The notes under the pieces: generated by a model
The model's database searches: none
What the model was told of the DNA's origin: nothing
What the model saw: the letters and a program-made list of their open reading frames with translations, nothing else
Source: Pezicula radicicola
Lineage: Eukaryota > Ascomycota > Leotiomycetes > Helotiales > Dermateaceae
Direction of reading: 5' to 3'
Length of the DNA stretch: 38,544 nucleotides
Assembly (NCBI GenBank): GCA_003008705.1
Contig: PDUO01000111.1
Location: 49,667 to 88,210 of the forward strand
Part shown: positions 21,800-32,873 of the stretch, one piece after another
Numbering within the stretch: the first letter of the stretch is position 1
Layout: each line of letters begins with the position of its first letter
Position numbers and translations under genes: made by a program

Positions 21800-22868
21800 C
21801 CGTAATCGACGTCTTGCGCGTAGGTGGTTGATCAAGTATCGCAAAACCCATAAGGTCAAATATCGACGTGTCCCCCTTGATCAGAAGACTCGTTGGTTAT
21901 CGACAGATCGTATGATCTCATTATTTTTGGATTTAAAGAAGCCAATTCAATCAGTCCTAGCTACGCAAACATTTGATCGGTCGATCAAAGCACTGAACCT
22001 TGATGATAAAGACTGGGGGGTTTTGACAGATATCTCGTCATTTTTTAAGGTGTTTGCAAAACCAACAATAAGATCTCAAGCCGATCAATACCCTACATTC
22101 CATAGAATTGTTCCTCAATTTATCGCGATATTGCGACAGCTTAAATTGCTCTTTTCTGCCGAAAACCCGAAGGAATTGCGAATGGCCTCGAAAGCTGCAT
22201 ATAAGATCATGCACAAATACTATCTCAAGTCGCTCACGAATACCGCAGCCTGCACTGCTACAATTCTCGATCCTCGGTATAAAGATCAAGTATTTACCTA
22301 CTTGGAAGATAGTGGCGAAGATCGAATGCAAATCCACACAAAAGCGATAGATCGCTTTAAGTTGACATATAATCGATATCAAACACGAAAATCCCGGATC
22401 GATACACACCAGAGAAGGCTGTTAAATGAGCAATATCAAGAGCAGAGCGATAAGGAGGAAGAAGATAACTGGAGAGACCCTTTTCACGAATTTCAAGATA
22501 TAAGGCTTCGTAATATTCAGCCTGAGTTAGATTGATATCTCGAGGAGCCTCTACTCTCCCGCCTAGGGAAAGAGAGCTATAGACGAGTCCCTGAGTAATG
22601 GAAATCGCATCAATTCGACTACCCTATACTTAGTCAAATGGCACGCGATTTCCTAGGAATCCCTGCAACCTCAGCTCCCTCAGAGCGCGTTTTTAGTCAA
22701 GGTGGTGATATTATTACTAGGAAACGCAACCGAATTGGTGGCAATAATACTAGATATGTGCTTTGTTTGCGGAGCTGGGGAATAATTGTAGAAGATGACG
22801 ATAACGATATCACAGACGAGGTAAAGGAGGAGGCAGATATAGCCGCAGCAGATGCAGAGAAAGATTAG
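21800..22868 (+). mobile_element. hAT-family transposase relic (first copy)
   Basis: The plus frame reads [20 protein letters not shown], ...DWGVLTDISSFFKVFAKPT, YPTFHRIVPQFIAILRQL, TAACTATILDPRYKDQ, then, after a TGA at 22532-22534 and further stops, YPILSQMARDFLGIPATSAP and SERVFSQGGDIITRKRNR. The last two are the hAT dimerisation domain. The BED finger and the first catalytic Asp region are missing, so the copy is 5'-truncated. An acidic tail ends at 22868. It abuts the PKS KR remnant, which suggests insertion into that gene. Terminal inverted repeats were not found. Confidence 0.85.
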
Positions 22869-23279
22869 TTCAATATCAGGTTGTCTTCTCTACGAATCGA
22901 TAATATATCTGACTTTATTACTATGTAATATAGGAACTACCTCTAGCATATTTCCATGGAACCATAACTCTATAGGAAAATGGATCTATTTCCATAGAAT
23001 ATAGCTCTAGAATGGAATCAATGGAATGGATCTATAGAAATTCCGTGGAAGTTGTTTCCAGATGTTCAACATTGCACTTAAATAGTGTGTACAGGTATTA
23101 CATCATATTACTGCAGTACTAAATAGTACGTACAAGTTTTCACAGTCCCATATTTTATGGGTCATCGTATTGTACTAAACGGTATTGTACCGTATTACGG
23201 TAGTGGTAAAAATTACAGCACACTATTGGATACACTGTACCCAGAGAAGGTAGCAGTTATGGTGTTTCAAGGCGATTGT
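22869..23279. other. Transposon flank, low complexity
   Basis: No gene. It contains imperfect repeats of ccatggaa/aatggaatcaatggaatgg (22950-23045) and of gtattacatcatatta / attgtactaaacggtattgtacc (23090-23200). It may be the 3' end of the hAT element or the 5' end of the pogo relic. Confidence 0.35.
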
Positions 23280-24521
23280 GTGATGGACTTTTAAAAGGAG
23301 GAAGATTAGTCTACGCCAACCTACGAAGAAGGCTCAAGTTGTGCTAGATGATTATCAATCAAAGATTATCAATTGGTTACAGTTTAACCGCTGAGCGTTG
23401 TCGAAATACAACTTCGAGAAGTCAGAGGTTGCTAATTGCGTTTGAGTTTCTAAGCAAAACGACTTATTATACTAAAGGCGAAAAGACAGTCTGTGTAAAC
23501 AAGCTCGTTCAGGATGGGATAGACGTGAAGCAACACTTCAAATTATGGTTCATGCAGATGGGAAGGCACGTTGTAAGCCTCTGCTAATTTTCCATGATCA
23601 GAGTGATAAGAAACAGCACCCTAAATGGCCATCCGTAAAAGCGGAATACAAGCCTTACGACAAGAGAGTGGCAGTGATGTTTAATCCAAAAGCATGGTCA
23701 AATACTGAACGGATGGTGGAGTGGATTAGAAGCCACTATGTTATACCTATTCTACAGAGCACACGTTCTTTACGAGACATTCCACTCAACGACCTCTTTG
23801 ATTCCTCTCACTTGATGTAGTTGCTGGCCAAAAGACTACAGAACTAACGGATGCTTTGAAACCATTAATTGTACACTTCTTTTATTCCTTGTCGAACCAC
23901 TAGCTTTATTCAAGTGTATGATATAGCAATTAACAAGGCACCCAAAGATCGAATCGAGGAAATTGCGGATATATATATCTACGGCATTTTACTAAGTGCA
24001 GCCACGTATTTGCCGACTTTACCAGGAACAGCCACTTATTATTGATATTTACTTGGAACAGCCTCGGGGTATTCTAGTAAGGTATTCTAGTAACCTCAGC
24101 ACCTGCGGATTGCCCTGTCTGCTAGGATTACATCAGGCATTCCTATTACGGCTTGAAATGAGTGATTGGTTCAACAAACCTACTCTCTAGCTAGGGCAGG
24201 AGCTTTTATAGTGAGCTGTCGCTTCCTTAATGGATATCGACGAACTCCCAGGTCCTGTGCAAGTCATTTGAGAAAGTTGGCCTTGGCCTACCTGCCGATG
24301 GAAGCCAAGAATTAGAGATTAAGATCAATCGCTTTCCTGGACTTCAGGTCCGGGATTGGCAGAGCTGGAGGCCACTAAAAGCAGAGGGAGAGGATACAGA
24401 AGGTCTTTGCAGCAACTTGACGCTGGCAGAGGTGGAACAGCCAGCTACGGAAGCAGTCGATAATGACGAAGATACAGAGGTGGAGTATGACGACAACGAC
24501 TATATTATGGTCGATGTATAA
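23280..24521 (+). mobile_element. pogo-like DDE transposase relic
   Basis: Read across frames: an N-terminal helix-turn-helix part (RLVYANLRRRLKL, AQVVLDDYQSKIINWLQ), HADGKARCKPLLIFHDQ (first catalytic Asp of the DDE domain), KQHPKWPSVKAEYKPYDKRV, KAWSNTERMVEWIRSHYVIP, LNDLFDSSHL, LDVVAGQKTTELTDALKPL (second Asp), and the tail ELEIKINRFPGLQVRDWQSW followed by an acidic end (EYDDNDYIMVDV, stop 24519-24521). Several frameshifts and stops make it inactive. It is one of three pogo-type relics here (the others are at 9990 and 32524). Confidence 0.75.
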
Positions 24522-24699
24522 TTTGTAGAAAGCAAGAGCAGGAGATGTTTATTCTGTTCTGCATGTCATATATTGAGAGGGGGGCGTCTTATATGCCAGC
24601 AATAATTCAAGTTCAAATATCCTGCTATTGGGGGGTCTTATGTGCCAGAATATACGTTATGCCTTTGGCGAATATTGACAACTCATTAATCTAAACCTA
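24522..24699. repeat. Short direct repeat after the pogo relic
   Basis: gggcgtcttatatgccag (24582-24599) is echoed by ggggtcttatgtgccag (24632-24648), 50 bp apart. They may be the terminal-repeat region of the transposon. I found no inverted partner near 23.2 kb. Confidence 0.45.
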
Positions 24700-24990
24700 A
24701 GAATCAGAGACCGTTTGTCTCTGGGATCAGCCTCAGCCCGTGAGATAAGAGGAGCTTTACTATATCTAGATGGCCTTCCCCGGCGGTTCATCATAATGGT
24801 GTCGAGTCATCCGCGTCCTTAGACTCATCTTTAGCCCCGTGGGATAACATCAGCTTTGCGATGTCCAGATGCCCTTTTCTTGAGGCCCGTGGTAATGGAG
24901 TCTGAGAATTGGCGTCATTGAGCGCGGACTGCACCTTCAAAAGGCAGTCGATTATTTGTACGATTTTTGGCTTTGCAGGAGGATTGGGAT
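24700..24990 (-). pseudogene. Ankyrin-repeat protein fragment
   Basis: The minus strand reads SQTPLPRASRKGHLDIAKLM, LSHGAKDESKDADDSTPL, two TGA stops, then TAGEGHLDIVKLLLSHG. These are two consecutive ankyrin repeats with the TPLxxA...GHLDIVKLLL signature. Ankyrin repeats mediate protein binding and in fungi often form the C-terminal part of NACHT/NLR-like or other accessory proteins. Only about 95 codons remain, wedged between two transposon relics. The parent protein cannot be named. Confidence 0.75.
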
Positions 24991-25059
24991 ACCCTTAAAA
25001 AGGTACGTCAAGCTAGCCGTAGATATTTACTCTGGCCTAGCAATTGTGTCATTACGTAT

Positions 25060-25814
25060 GTAGATCTGCGACTTCCTTGGTGAGCTTCACGAGACAATCC
25101 TTGGCCTCGAATCATCGACTTCTACACTTAACGACGTCCTTCCTGTTATGGGTTACATATTAGAGCTTTTGAAGCCGAAAAGGCGGACTGTCAAAACGAT
25201 TTGGACGCTGACTGATCAAGGCTGGTCAAACACTACGACAAGACTTCTGACTCGCTAGCATACGTAGCAGCTTTGGTATTGAACCCTGCTTACAAGTGGG
25301 AGTATATCGACAAGAGCTGGGAGCAAACTTGAATTCAAGGAGCGAGAAAATTAGTTACGGGCCTTTGGAAGCCACAATATCGACCTAGCATCACTCTTAT
25401 TAATCAAATCGACACCCGAGTGATACGATAAGCAGCAACTTTAATCAGTGGAAGCAGGGAAACCACGCATCAAAGTAGACCCTCACTTAAGCTTGTAAAA
25501 CTTCTTTAACATATGTCTAAAGTATCAATACCAAACGGAGAGGAATACGCTCGATATATAAGAATACCTCCTCATCATAATTTTGACGATGTGCGTACGT
25601 CGTGGCTCTTACCAGAACAACAACGGAACTATCCAACCCAGTGGCTCTTGATATACTCTCAATCCTTGTAATATCAGCATCAGTAGAACGCCGTTTTTTG
25701 TCTTTAAACATTACTGTCCCTGGTCGACAAAATCGCCTTAGAGCTAATACAATAGACTTGATTGAGAACTTTGAGTCTTGGCGGAAGATTAAGAGTCTGA
25801 ACGTCTATTTATAA
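25060..25814 (+). mobile_element. hAT-family transposase relic (second copy)
   Basis: The plus strand shows DFLGELHETILGLESS and VLPVMGYILELLKPKRRT at the start, then broken frames, and the C-terminal dimerisation domain at 25602-25814 (ALDILSILVISASVERRFLS, NRLRANTIDLIENFESW). It differs in sequence from the copy at 21.8 kb, so it is another hAT lineage. Many stops. The sequence cagggtcaaatggcccc just after the stop (25830-25846) could be its terminal repeat, since hAT ends often begin CAGGG; no left partner was found. Confidence 0.75.
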
Positions 25815-26011
25815 GAGTCAAGAGGTTGTGCAGGGTCAAATGGCCCCACTTTATCAGGGCTGTAATACTGGCCACATGGGTGTATTGCACTGTATTTGTA
25901 ACCTTGTATATCTTCAACTAATACAATGTATTCATATACAGGCTGTCTGTATTTGGGCCTCAAATACAGAGACGTCTCACAGCTGTGGCACTACTCCCAA
26001 CACTGGCTGAA
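25815..26011. other. Spacer between hAT relic and ALDH pseudogene
   Basis: Contains caatgtattcatatacaggctgtctgtatttgggcctcaaatacag, in which ctgtatttg and caaatacag form an inverted repeat (about 25948-25970). No gene. Confidence 0.4.
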
Positions 26012-27798
26012 CTAAGCAGCAGTCTTATTCAAAAACAAAGCCTGTGCGTTGCAGTAGCTCTGTATGCCGTTAGCACCCCATTCGCTTCCGATTCCGCTCT
26101 GCTTATGTCCTCCAAACGTAGCCAGTGGAGTGAGAGTTGACCCAGACAGTACCCGCCTGGATCCGTTTTACGAGCTTGGCGGCTTTACTAACATCACTAC
26201 TCCAAATTGACGCCCCGAGACCCATGGGGGTGTTATTGGCTCGGGCTATGACATCTTTCTCATCTTGCCAGGAAAGTAGTGGAACTATGGGGCCTATCCA
26301 TCATCAGTAAAAGGGACTTTAGTTGATGGAGTAGGTGAGTCTACCAAACGGCTCCTCAACGACAATGCGGGAATCATCTGGAGGCCTATCGATAATCGTC
26401 GGGGTGATGAAGTACCCTGCGGACGGCTCGACTTTGCCCCCCGTTGCAACTGTCCAGCCTTCCTTCTCAATGTCGTCGAAGAATGTCTTGACGCGATCGT
26501 ATTGCATCGAGTTTTGGATCGGTCCATGAGTAGTGCATCTTTGGAACCCATCGCTCGTGGTATAGCTCTTGACGTTCTGAATCATAGTATCTCGAAACTG
26601 GTCATAGATGTCCTCGTGGACATAGATCCGCTTGATAGCCACGCAAATCTGGGATTAGGGTTAAAACCTTTCCAAGTATAAAAGTAAGCCCGATAGAAGG
26701 CAATTATGACCCACCTGGCCAGAATTCGCGAAAGAAAGCATTGCGACCTAGGCAAAGACATGGTTGATACAAGATTTACTTGCATATGTTCTGAAGCCGG
26801 CTCACCTTCTCTGCAACAATCTGAACGTCAACGTCAGGGAGGATGATAGCGGGATTATTGCCCCCACTATCAGTAATTAGTTTCTCGGGTTGTCTGCTTC
26901 CTCCACGGATGATACTTACAGTTCGAGCGTGACGCGTTTCAAGCTCGTGGCGGCACTCTGCATGACCTTTTTACCAGTCGCAGTGGACCCAATGAAACTA
27001 ATCTTGTCAATACCAGGATGACTTGTCATACAGGTCCGAGATTATCACCACCACACAGGGATTGGACGACACCCGGAGGAAAGAATTGCTGGGCGAGCTC
27101 GACTAACTTCAGGCCACAGTACGGCGTAAAAGGTCTGTACGCTATGATTAGCCGTGGTAATTGTGGTGTTTGCAAATATCTCTAGGCAGTCTTACCATGG
27201 CTTCACGATAATCACGTTGCTAGTTAGAAGAGCCGATACGATCTTGCCGACCGCTAGTACTACGGGGAAGTTCTAGGGCACGATAGCAGCGACAACCCTA
27301 ATCGGAGTATACCTAGTAATCACAGTGCGCCGCTTATTGTCTTCAACTACGTCTTCTGCCAAGGGAAACTGTGCGAGGCTATGGATGAAGCCGGGGCAGC
27401 CTCCGGCCTCGAGCTCAGCTTGTGCTGTCTATCGATTGTTAGCCGTGAACGATATAGGTGCTATGCCAACAGTATAGACGGAACGAATCTACCGGCTTCC
27501 CTCCCTCCTGCGTAAGAAGCTCAATAAATTGTGGCATATATGCTTCAATCGCGTCGGCGTAGTCAAGAACAGCCTTTCTCCGATACTCATATGGGACCTG
27601 TGATCATGTCTCAAACGCGGCCTTTCCAGCAGCAACTGCGTCATCTATATGCTTCTCTGTCGCTGCCGGGACGGGAGGTAGAGGCAGTCTATTCGCAGGA
27701 TTAATCCCATGTCAGGTTGTCTGAGTAGGGGCGATCTTCCTGTCTACTATCTGGACAAATTTGCCCTTCAAGTCAATTGATATTTTGTCGATTGGCAT
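26012..27798 (-). pseudogene. Aldehyde dehydrogenase, broken
   Basis: An NAD(P)+-dependent ALDH, which oxidises aldehydes to acids. From MPIDKISIDLKGKF at 27798 to ...NAQALFLNKTAA with a stop at 26012-26014. Motifs in order: EAYMPQFIELLTQEGGKP, VVAAIVP-stop-[57 protein letters not shown] (active-site Glu), MLSFANSGQ/ICVAIKRIYV (catalytic Cys), VEEPFG/PIVPLLSW. Several introns remain spliceable (for example 26897-26865 with GTAAGT...CTGATAG, and 26708-26651 before ICVAIKR). Lesions: TGA at 27604-27606 (Trp expected), TAG at 27273-27275 (Trp of the PWNF motif), a TGA just after the N-terminal TQTT, a one-base loss near 27025 and a small deletion after TVWV near 26150. It is head-to-head with the SDR pseudogene. 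Confidence 0.9.
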
Positions 27799-28514
27799 TT
27801 TCGGACGATAGAACCGGGTGGATCTCAGTATTGTGCAGATAGGGAGAAATTCCGATAACATGCGGCAAAATGCTCTATATGATAGACCAAGCTTACTCCC
27901 ATTGCAACGGCTTATATAGTAAGATCCAACGCGATCCGCTCTCAGCCGATAGACATATCTCCTAGGAGCTGTATCAGGTGGGCAAATCGCTTCCGACTTC
28001 ACTCCGAGCATAACGTCCGCCAATCAAGGCAACATAGACTTTCCCGGGGCATAAAACCTTTACTTGAAGGAAAGGCTAATGCCATCTATAACATCGGAGT
28101 TTTCCAACCTGACTTGCTAGAATTGCTAGGACTGGTCTATTATAGAGAGCAAAGGATCGGGACACTCCTTCTCGGCGCGCCTGCTACCCTACAATAGATT
28201 ACCACCAGCTTCCGTGTCCCGCTAGTGTTATTTATACAAGTGATTTCAAAGCAGATCGATATGTCCGGCCGGTGTTAACGAACATACCGGTCGCAAACTC
28301 CGAAGTGCACGAACTGACTGATTGGCTAACTGTGTACATGCATATAACCCTCCTTGTGTGCGATTCTAAGACTCCTGGGATTTTCGTCTTTGCCTTTGTT
28401 ACCATCTACCATCTAACACTACGAGAAGTTTGCATAGCCGTAGGCTAATCTTGCCTGGTGCAGCCTCCTATTTGTTTTCATTTCTAGCAAAACACAATCT
28501 ACAACAGAAACGCA
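27799..28514. promoter_or_regulatory. Intergenic region between divergent ALDH and SDR pseudogenes
   Basis: A 716-bp spacer that must have carried both promoters. GC-containing elements such as ggccggtgttaacgaacataccggtcgc (28267-28294), with ccggt/accgg inverted, are possible binding sites, but no regulator can be assigned. The bases before 28515 (acaacagaaacgca) are A/C-rich, as in a fungal leader. Confidence 0.35.
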
Positions 28515-29525
28515 ATGTCTTCAAGGTATTCAGCAGCCCATGTCAAACCTGAGGGCCCTGGAGATGCTCGACCTACTGCTCTACAAATCATTAAAGACGA
28601 AGGTGTCCAGGGAAAGCTGGCTGGTAGAGTATTTCTTATCACCGGTTGCTCCTCTGGAATTGGTGTCGAGACCGCCCGCGCCATAGCTGCAACGGGTGCA
28701 ACTGTGTACGTGACGGCGCGAGACTTGGGAAAGGCAGAGAAAGCCCTGAAAGGCATTATTGAGCCAGGACGAGTCGAGCTCCTTGAATTAGATCAGAGCT
28801 CGATTGTAGCAGTCAGGTCGTTTGCTCAGAAGTTTCTCACAGAAACCCAAACTCTCAATGTGTTGATCTGCAACGCGGGCGTCATGGGTATTCCAACTCA
28901 CACCACGACAGTAGACGGCTTCGAGGTGCAGTTCGGCACAAATCACCTATCGCATTTTCTGCTCTTTAACCTCCTTAAACCCACTCTCCTCGCATCGTCC
29001 ACCCCAGAACTTTCGTCCCGCGTCGTTATGGTTTCTTCATCAGGTCACCGCAGTGGTGGCATTCGCTTTGGAAATATGAATTTCGACAATGGCCCCGAGG
29101 AGTACACAGCGTTTGGTAGCTACGGCCAGAGTAAGACTGCCAACATTTATATGGCGAATGAGATTGATAGGTGATATGGCTCCCAAGGCCTTCACGCGAC
29201 GTCTTTGATGCCTGGAGCGATCCCATCACCACTGCAGCGTTACTGGCCAGGGATGGTAGAGGCAGCCCGCAAGGTAGAGGCTAATCTAGATAATATTCTA
29301 AAGAACGCAGAACAAGGAGCTGCAACGACCGTGCTTGCGGCTCTGGGCAAGGAGTTTGAAAATAAGGGGGGGGTTTATTTGGACGGTTGTGAGGTAGCCT
29401 CGCCAGCTCAGCCAGATGCCAGTCCAAATGCACCAGGATATGCAAAGCATGCTTATGATGAAGAGAAAGAGGGCAGGCTATGGGTTGAAAGTTTAAAGAT
29501 GGTGGGGCTTGAGGATTGCAATTGA
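28515..29525 (+). pseudogene. Short-chain dehydrogenase (retinol dehydrogenase-like) with one premature stop
   Basis: One continuous frame of 336 codons from ATG 28515 to the stop before 29526, broken only by TGA at 29172-29174 (codon 220). Motifs: VFLITGCSSGIGVETARAIA (nucleotide binding), LICNAGVMG, VVMVSSSGHRS with the catalytic Ser, and YGQSK with the catalytic Tyr/Lys. After the stop the homologous sequence continues in the same frame (YGSQGLHATSLMPGAIPSPL ... MVGLEDCN). Length and motifs fit the WWOX/retinol-dehydrogenase-like SDRs common in fungal metabolite clusters. The stop sits after NEIDR where CGA (Arg) would differ by one C-to-T change. A truncated 219-residue protein would keep the active site but lose the C-terminal substrate-binding part. 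Confidence 0.85.
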
Positions 29526-29785
29526 GAATCTCCACTAGGCCATTTCCGTCTCCTCGACCACCGTCTCAGGGCGTCGGCGAGCGGAGCGTGCGTTACCAGT
29601 CATATGAGGTTAGGCTAGGACACCATAACCTATATGTAGTTAGCGCAACCAACATAGCCGACGATTATTCAGTTGTCTGGCGTTAATAGATCTTCAGTTC
29701 TCGTTGCACTTTCACTTCACACCAAAATGCTTATTTAGTTCCAATTTTTCAAATACAAGCTGTATTCTCAATCTATCACCTCGCA
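29526..29785 (+). promoter_or_regulatory. Presumed promoter of the P450 gene
   Basis: 260 bp between the SDR pseudogene and the P450 start, same strand. No clear TATA box. The last 80 bp are C/A/T-rich (cttcacaccaaaatgc, atctatcacctcgca), which is common upstream of fungal start codons. Confidence 0.4.
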
Positions 29786-31513
29786 ATGTCTTTTGATACG
29801 GTCTCAGATGACCATGTCTTACCATTTCTATCGTTATCCAGCAGCGCGATATTAGTCGTGGCAGTTTCCCTAGTAGTATACCTCCTTAATCGCCCCAAGA
29901 GACTGGCTCTACCGGTTGTGGGACAATCTGATTCCAATTTCCACGGAAAAGACATTTCTGAAGGGATATTAAAAGTAAGTGATATTTTGACCTCGTCTTC
30001 TTCTCGCTAACCCTGGCCGCACCACTGTACTAGTATCCCGATACTCCCTTTGTTATCCCATCCAAAATCCCTCTTGTCATCTTGCCAATTTCAGTTATAG
30101 ACGAAGTCCGAAACCTTCCAGAAGACCAAGTCTCCTTCATGAAGACAATTGAAAGGGATTTCATGTTAGAGTACACTGGAGTTAGAGTGAACAATGAAGC
30201 CATCCTGGCCATCAAGCTCGACCTCACCCGTAGCCAGGTCAAAACCAATGATATCCTGCAAGAGGAGCTCCAATACGCTCTTGATAGAGAGCTAGGGTCG
30301 TGTGAAGGCTGGACACCGGTAGTTCTCTACGGCGCAATGAATCGCATTATCACTCTACTCAGTGGGCGAATCTTTGTCGGTCTACCTCTCAGCCGGGATG
30401 AGGAGTGGACTGCTATAGCGGTCAATTATACGTTGGACTGTCTCAGCATCCGGCTAAAGCTTGCAAAATGGCCTGCTTATCTACGTAGCATCGTGGCACC
30501 ATTCCTTCCCGAGATCAGAAGAGTCAAGCAGCAACGTGCCCGAGGGGCGGAACTTCTTACCCCAGAAGTCATAGCAACCCTGGCCAGGATACGCAATGAA
30601 AAACTTAGTCTCGGTGGTGACAATGACAAGGGAACACTTGTTTATTGGATCTTGAAGCATACCACGCAAAAAGAGCGTGAGAGTCCTGAGGTTCTGGCGG
30701 ACACACAGATGGTTTGTATGCTTTCTTATACCCTGGAAAAGAACGTGGCCTAATTATATAGTATCTTTCGTTGCTATACAGACGACGGCTATGGCTGTAA
30801 CGCAGGCAATCTTTGATCTTGTCACCAGACCAGAGTACATTCAATCTCTACGAGTCGAGATTCAGCAAGTTATTGACGAAGACGGGCAGGGCATCGATGG
30901 CGAGGGATTGAAGGGGACCAGTCTACCGAAGCTTACAAAACTAGACAGCTTCCTGAAAGAAAGTCAAAGAGTATCTCCTCCTGTTGTTGGTATGTAATAC
31001 CTTCTTCTGAACTACAGCGAACAATACCACTAAGACGTCGCAGTATCAACCACACGCCTAACGACTGCCCCTCTAACCCTCTCAACTGGACACAGTCTCC
31101 CACGCAATACCAGATTTGCCTTTGCCGCGCACGCCATACATGCTTCGACAAAGACTCCAACCTTCTCGCCATCATACAATCCCAGCATCAACAAGCCACC
31201 GTCAGAATTCGACGGGTTCCGCTTCCACAACCTGCGCGCTATGGAAGGCAAAAGCAACCAGCACCTCCACGTCACGACATCCGCCGATTCTCTGACGTGG
31301 GGCTACGGCAACCATGCCTGCCCGGGAAGATTCTTTGCCAGTAATGAGACCAAAGTTGTGATCATTGAGTTGTTGAGGAATTGGGATTTTAGATTGAAGG
31401 GGGATTTGAGGATGGAGGGTGGAGAGGATAAGCGGCCAAAGAACTACGAGGCTAATATAAACATCGTTCCCAATGGAACTGCGGAGATCGAATTCAAGAG
31501 ACGGAAGGTATGA
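29786..31513 (+). CDS. Cytochrome P450 monooxygenase
   Basis: Four exons, 29786-29974, 30034-30715, 30762-30989 and 31044-31513, join to 522 residues without a break. An N-terminal membrane anchor (LPFLSLSSSAILVVAVSLVV) places it on the ER. KYPDTPFVIPSKIPLVILP and EVRNLPEDQVSF are typical of fungal P450s near the ent-kaurene-oxidase-like (CYP503/CYP68-type) group. The I helix reads FVAIQTTAMAVTQAIFDL, the K helix holds ESQR (E357, R360), and the heme loop is WGYGNHACPGRFF with the thiolate at Cys459. Introns 29975-30033, 30716-30761 and 30990-31043 all have GTAAGT/GTATGC/GTATGT donors and AG acceptors and keep phase. It is the only intact enzyme in the 26-32 kb part, beside dead SDR and ALDH genes, and may be a survivor of a cluster. 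Substrate unknown. Confidence 0.92.
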
Positions 31514-32523
31514 TCGTGTAGTATTACCTTTACCTTCTCCCACTTGATTCAAAAGAACCTTCGTTTCTCAATCTCAGACAACACTTGAACCACCCGAGCT
31601 CCTTTGGCGGTGCGTATAATCTCAGGTATGGCACTCTTTCAGTCACTATTAACAGCGCGTACCGGCTTAAGCAGCCCGGTGTTTGGCATCGAAATATATG
31701 AATCAGTTGGACGTGGGAATATAGTTCCATACTGTAAGATTACTTACCCCGCCTTATTTTTGTTTACTCAGGCAGAGAAGATACAGGTATATACCTGTAA
31801 CTTAAACGAAGCTAATGCACCTAGATTACAGTCCCTGTTGTGTTCTGCCTCAAGCTGCCAAGAAAGTGAGCTCCTCGATATTGCCGCGTCTTGGCCCCAT
31901 TGTCTAGAAGCTTCGCTCCGGGCCATTACGGCGTGGGAATACCACGCAAGGGTGGTGTAAATGTAATCGCACCTGGCAGCGAATCATGTTGTAGACTGCT
32001 AATCTACTTTAGGCTAGGAAGAAGGATCATAGCCTTGAATAGGTTAGTAGTCGGAGCTAAAAGGGCCTGTACGTGGGGACCCTACAGTATGATATCGGCT
32101 ATTCGACACGGTCCCCACTGGGAGCTCAGCAACCACGCCTAAAACATAAACACGATCCCTGTCTTCACACAAGCACCGCACCCGGACCCCGCACCGTAGT
32201 GGTGGCTCCCCCCCGGTTAACTCTAGGGGGAATTACTCTCTATATATATAACTCCGCAGCACTAATAATCCGGCTGCCCAGAATACCCTTGTATGCAACA
32301 AGTGGAGGAGGGTATGACCTATGACTCTGGCGAGATTGAGGGTAGGTGGGCAGAGACCTAATCAACTAAATCAACTATACAATATCTATCAGTGTAATGT
32401 ATTTGATAAGCGAGTGGTCTATATAGGCGAGTGGTCCACTCAATACCCATTTCCGCGTTTTTAGGGTTAATATAACAACCACTTTATTAAAAACCCTCCT
32501 ATTAAACTACCCTAATTAGAAAT
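31514..32523. other. Intergenic DNA, no gene recognised
   Basis: About 1 kb between the P450 and a pogo tail. Open frames at 31604-31960 and 31891-32142 have no family resemblance. A perfect 9-bp inverted repeat, gtggggacc (32073-32081) and ggtccccac (32110-32118), could form a hairpin. The sequence around 32400-32440 repeats the phrase gcgagtggtc twice. It is probably transposon flank. Confidence 0.4.
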
Positions 32524-32873
32524 CTACTTTGTTGGACAAGTACGCGCAGTGTGTGCTAGTGATCTACATAGACTACACATTCGTGGTGCACGTATTTGTG
32601 AAGTCGCCTCCTTAATCACTATCCTACTTTCTGGTACTATATTAGTTACTTGAGACTTGTTTTGCCTAGTAATCCCTTCTTGTACGGTTAAAACCCCTCC
32701 ATTACCTATAAAAGTCCTCTTCTTTGCCCTTTTCTTCTTCTGCCTCTCATTTTCACACCGTAGTTGCCTATTCTCTTCTGCTAATAGGACAGCACTATCC
32801 ATGGCCAATTGACAGCCCTTGACTAATTGAGCCAATGCACGATTAGTCGGAGTTGGCAGAGCTGTACTTTAGA
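32524..32873 (-). mobile_element. C-terminal tail of a pogo-like transposase with zinc knuckle
   Basis: The minus frame runs PTPTNRALAQLVKGCQLAM, AVLLAEENRQLRCENERQKK, KRAKKRTFIGNGGVLTVQE and ends with CSLCRSLAHTARTCP before the stop at 32524-32526. The LVKGCQ...ENRQL...RQKKKRAKKR...GGVLTVQE run is the usual tail of fungal pogo-type (DDE_1) transposases, and C-X2-C-X4-H-X4-C is a zinc knuckle. A stop near 32873 and the absence of any DDE core show it is a fragment. Confidence 0.7.
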
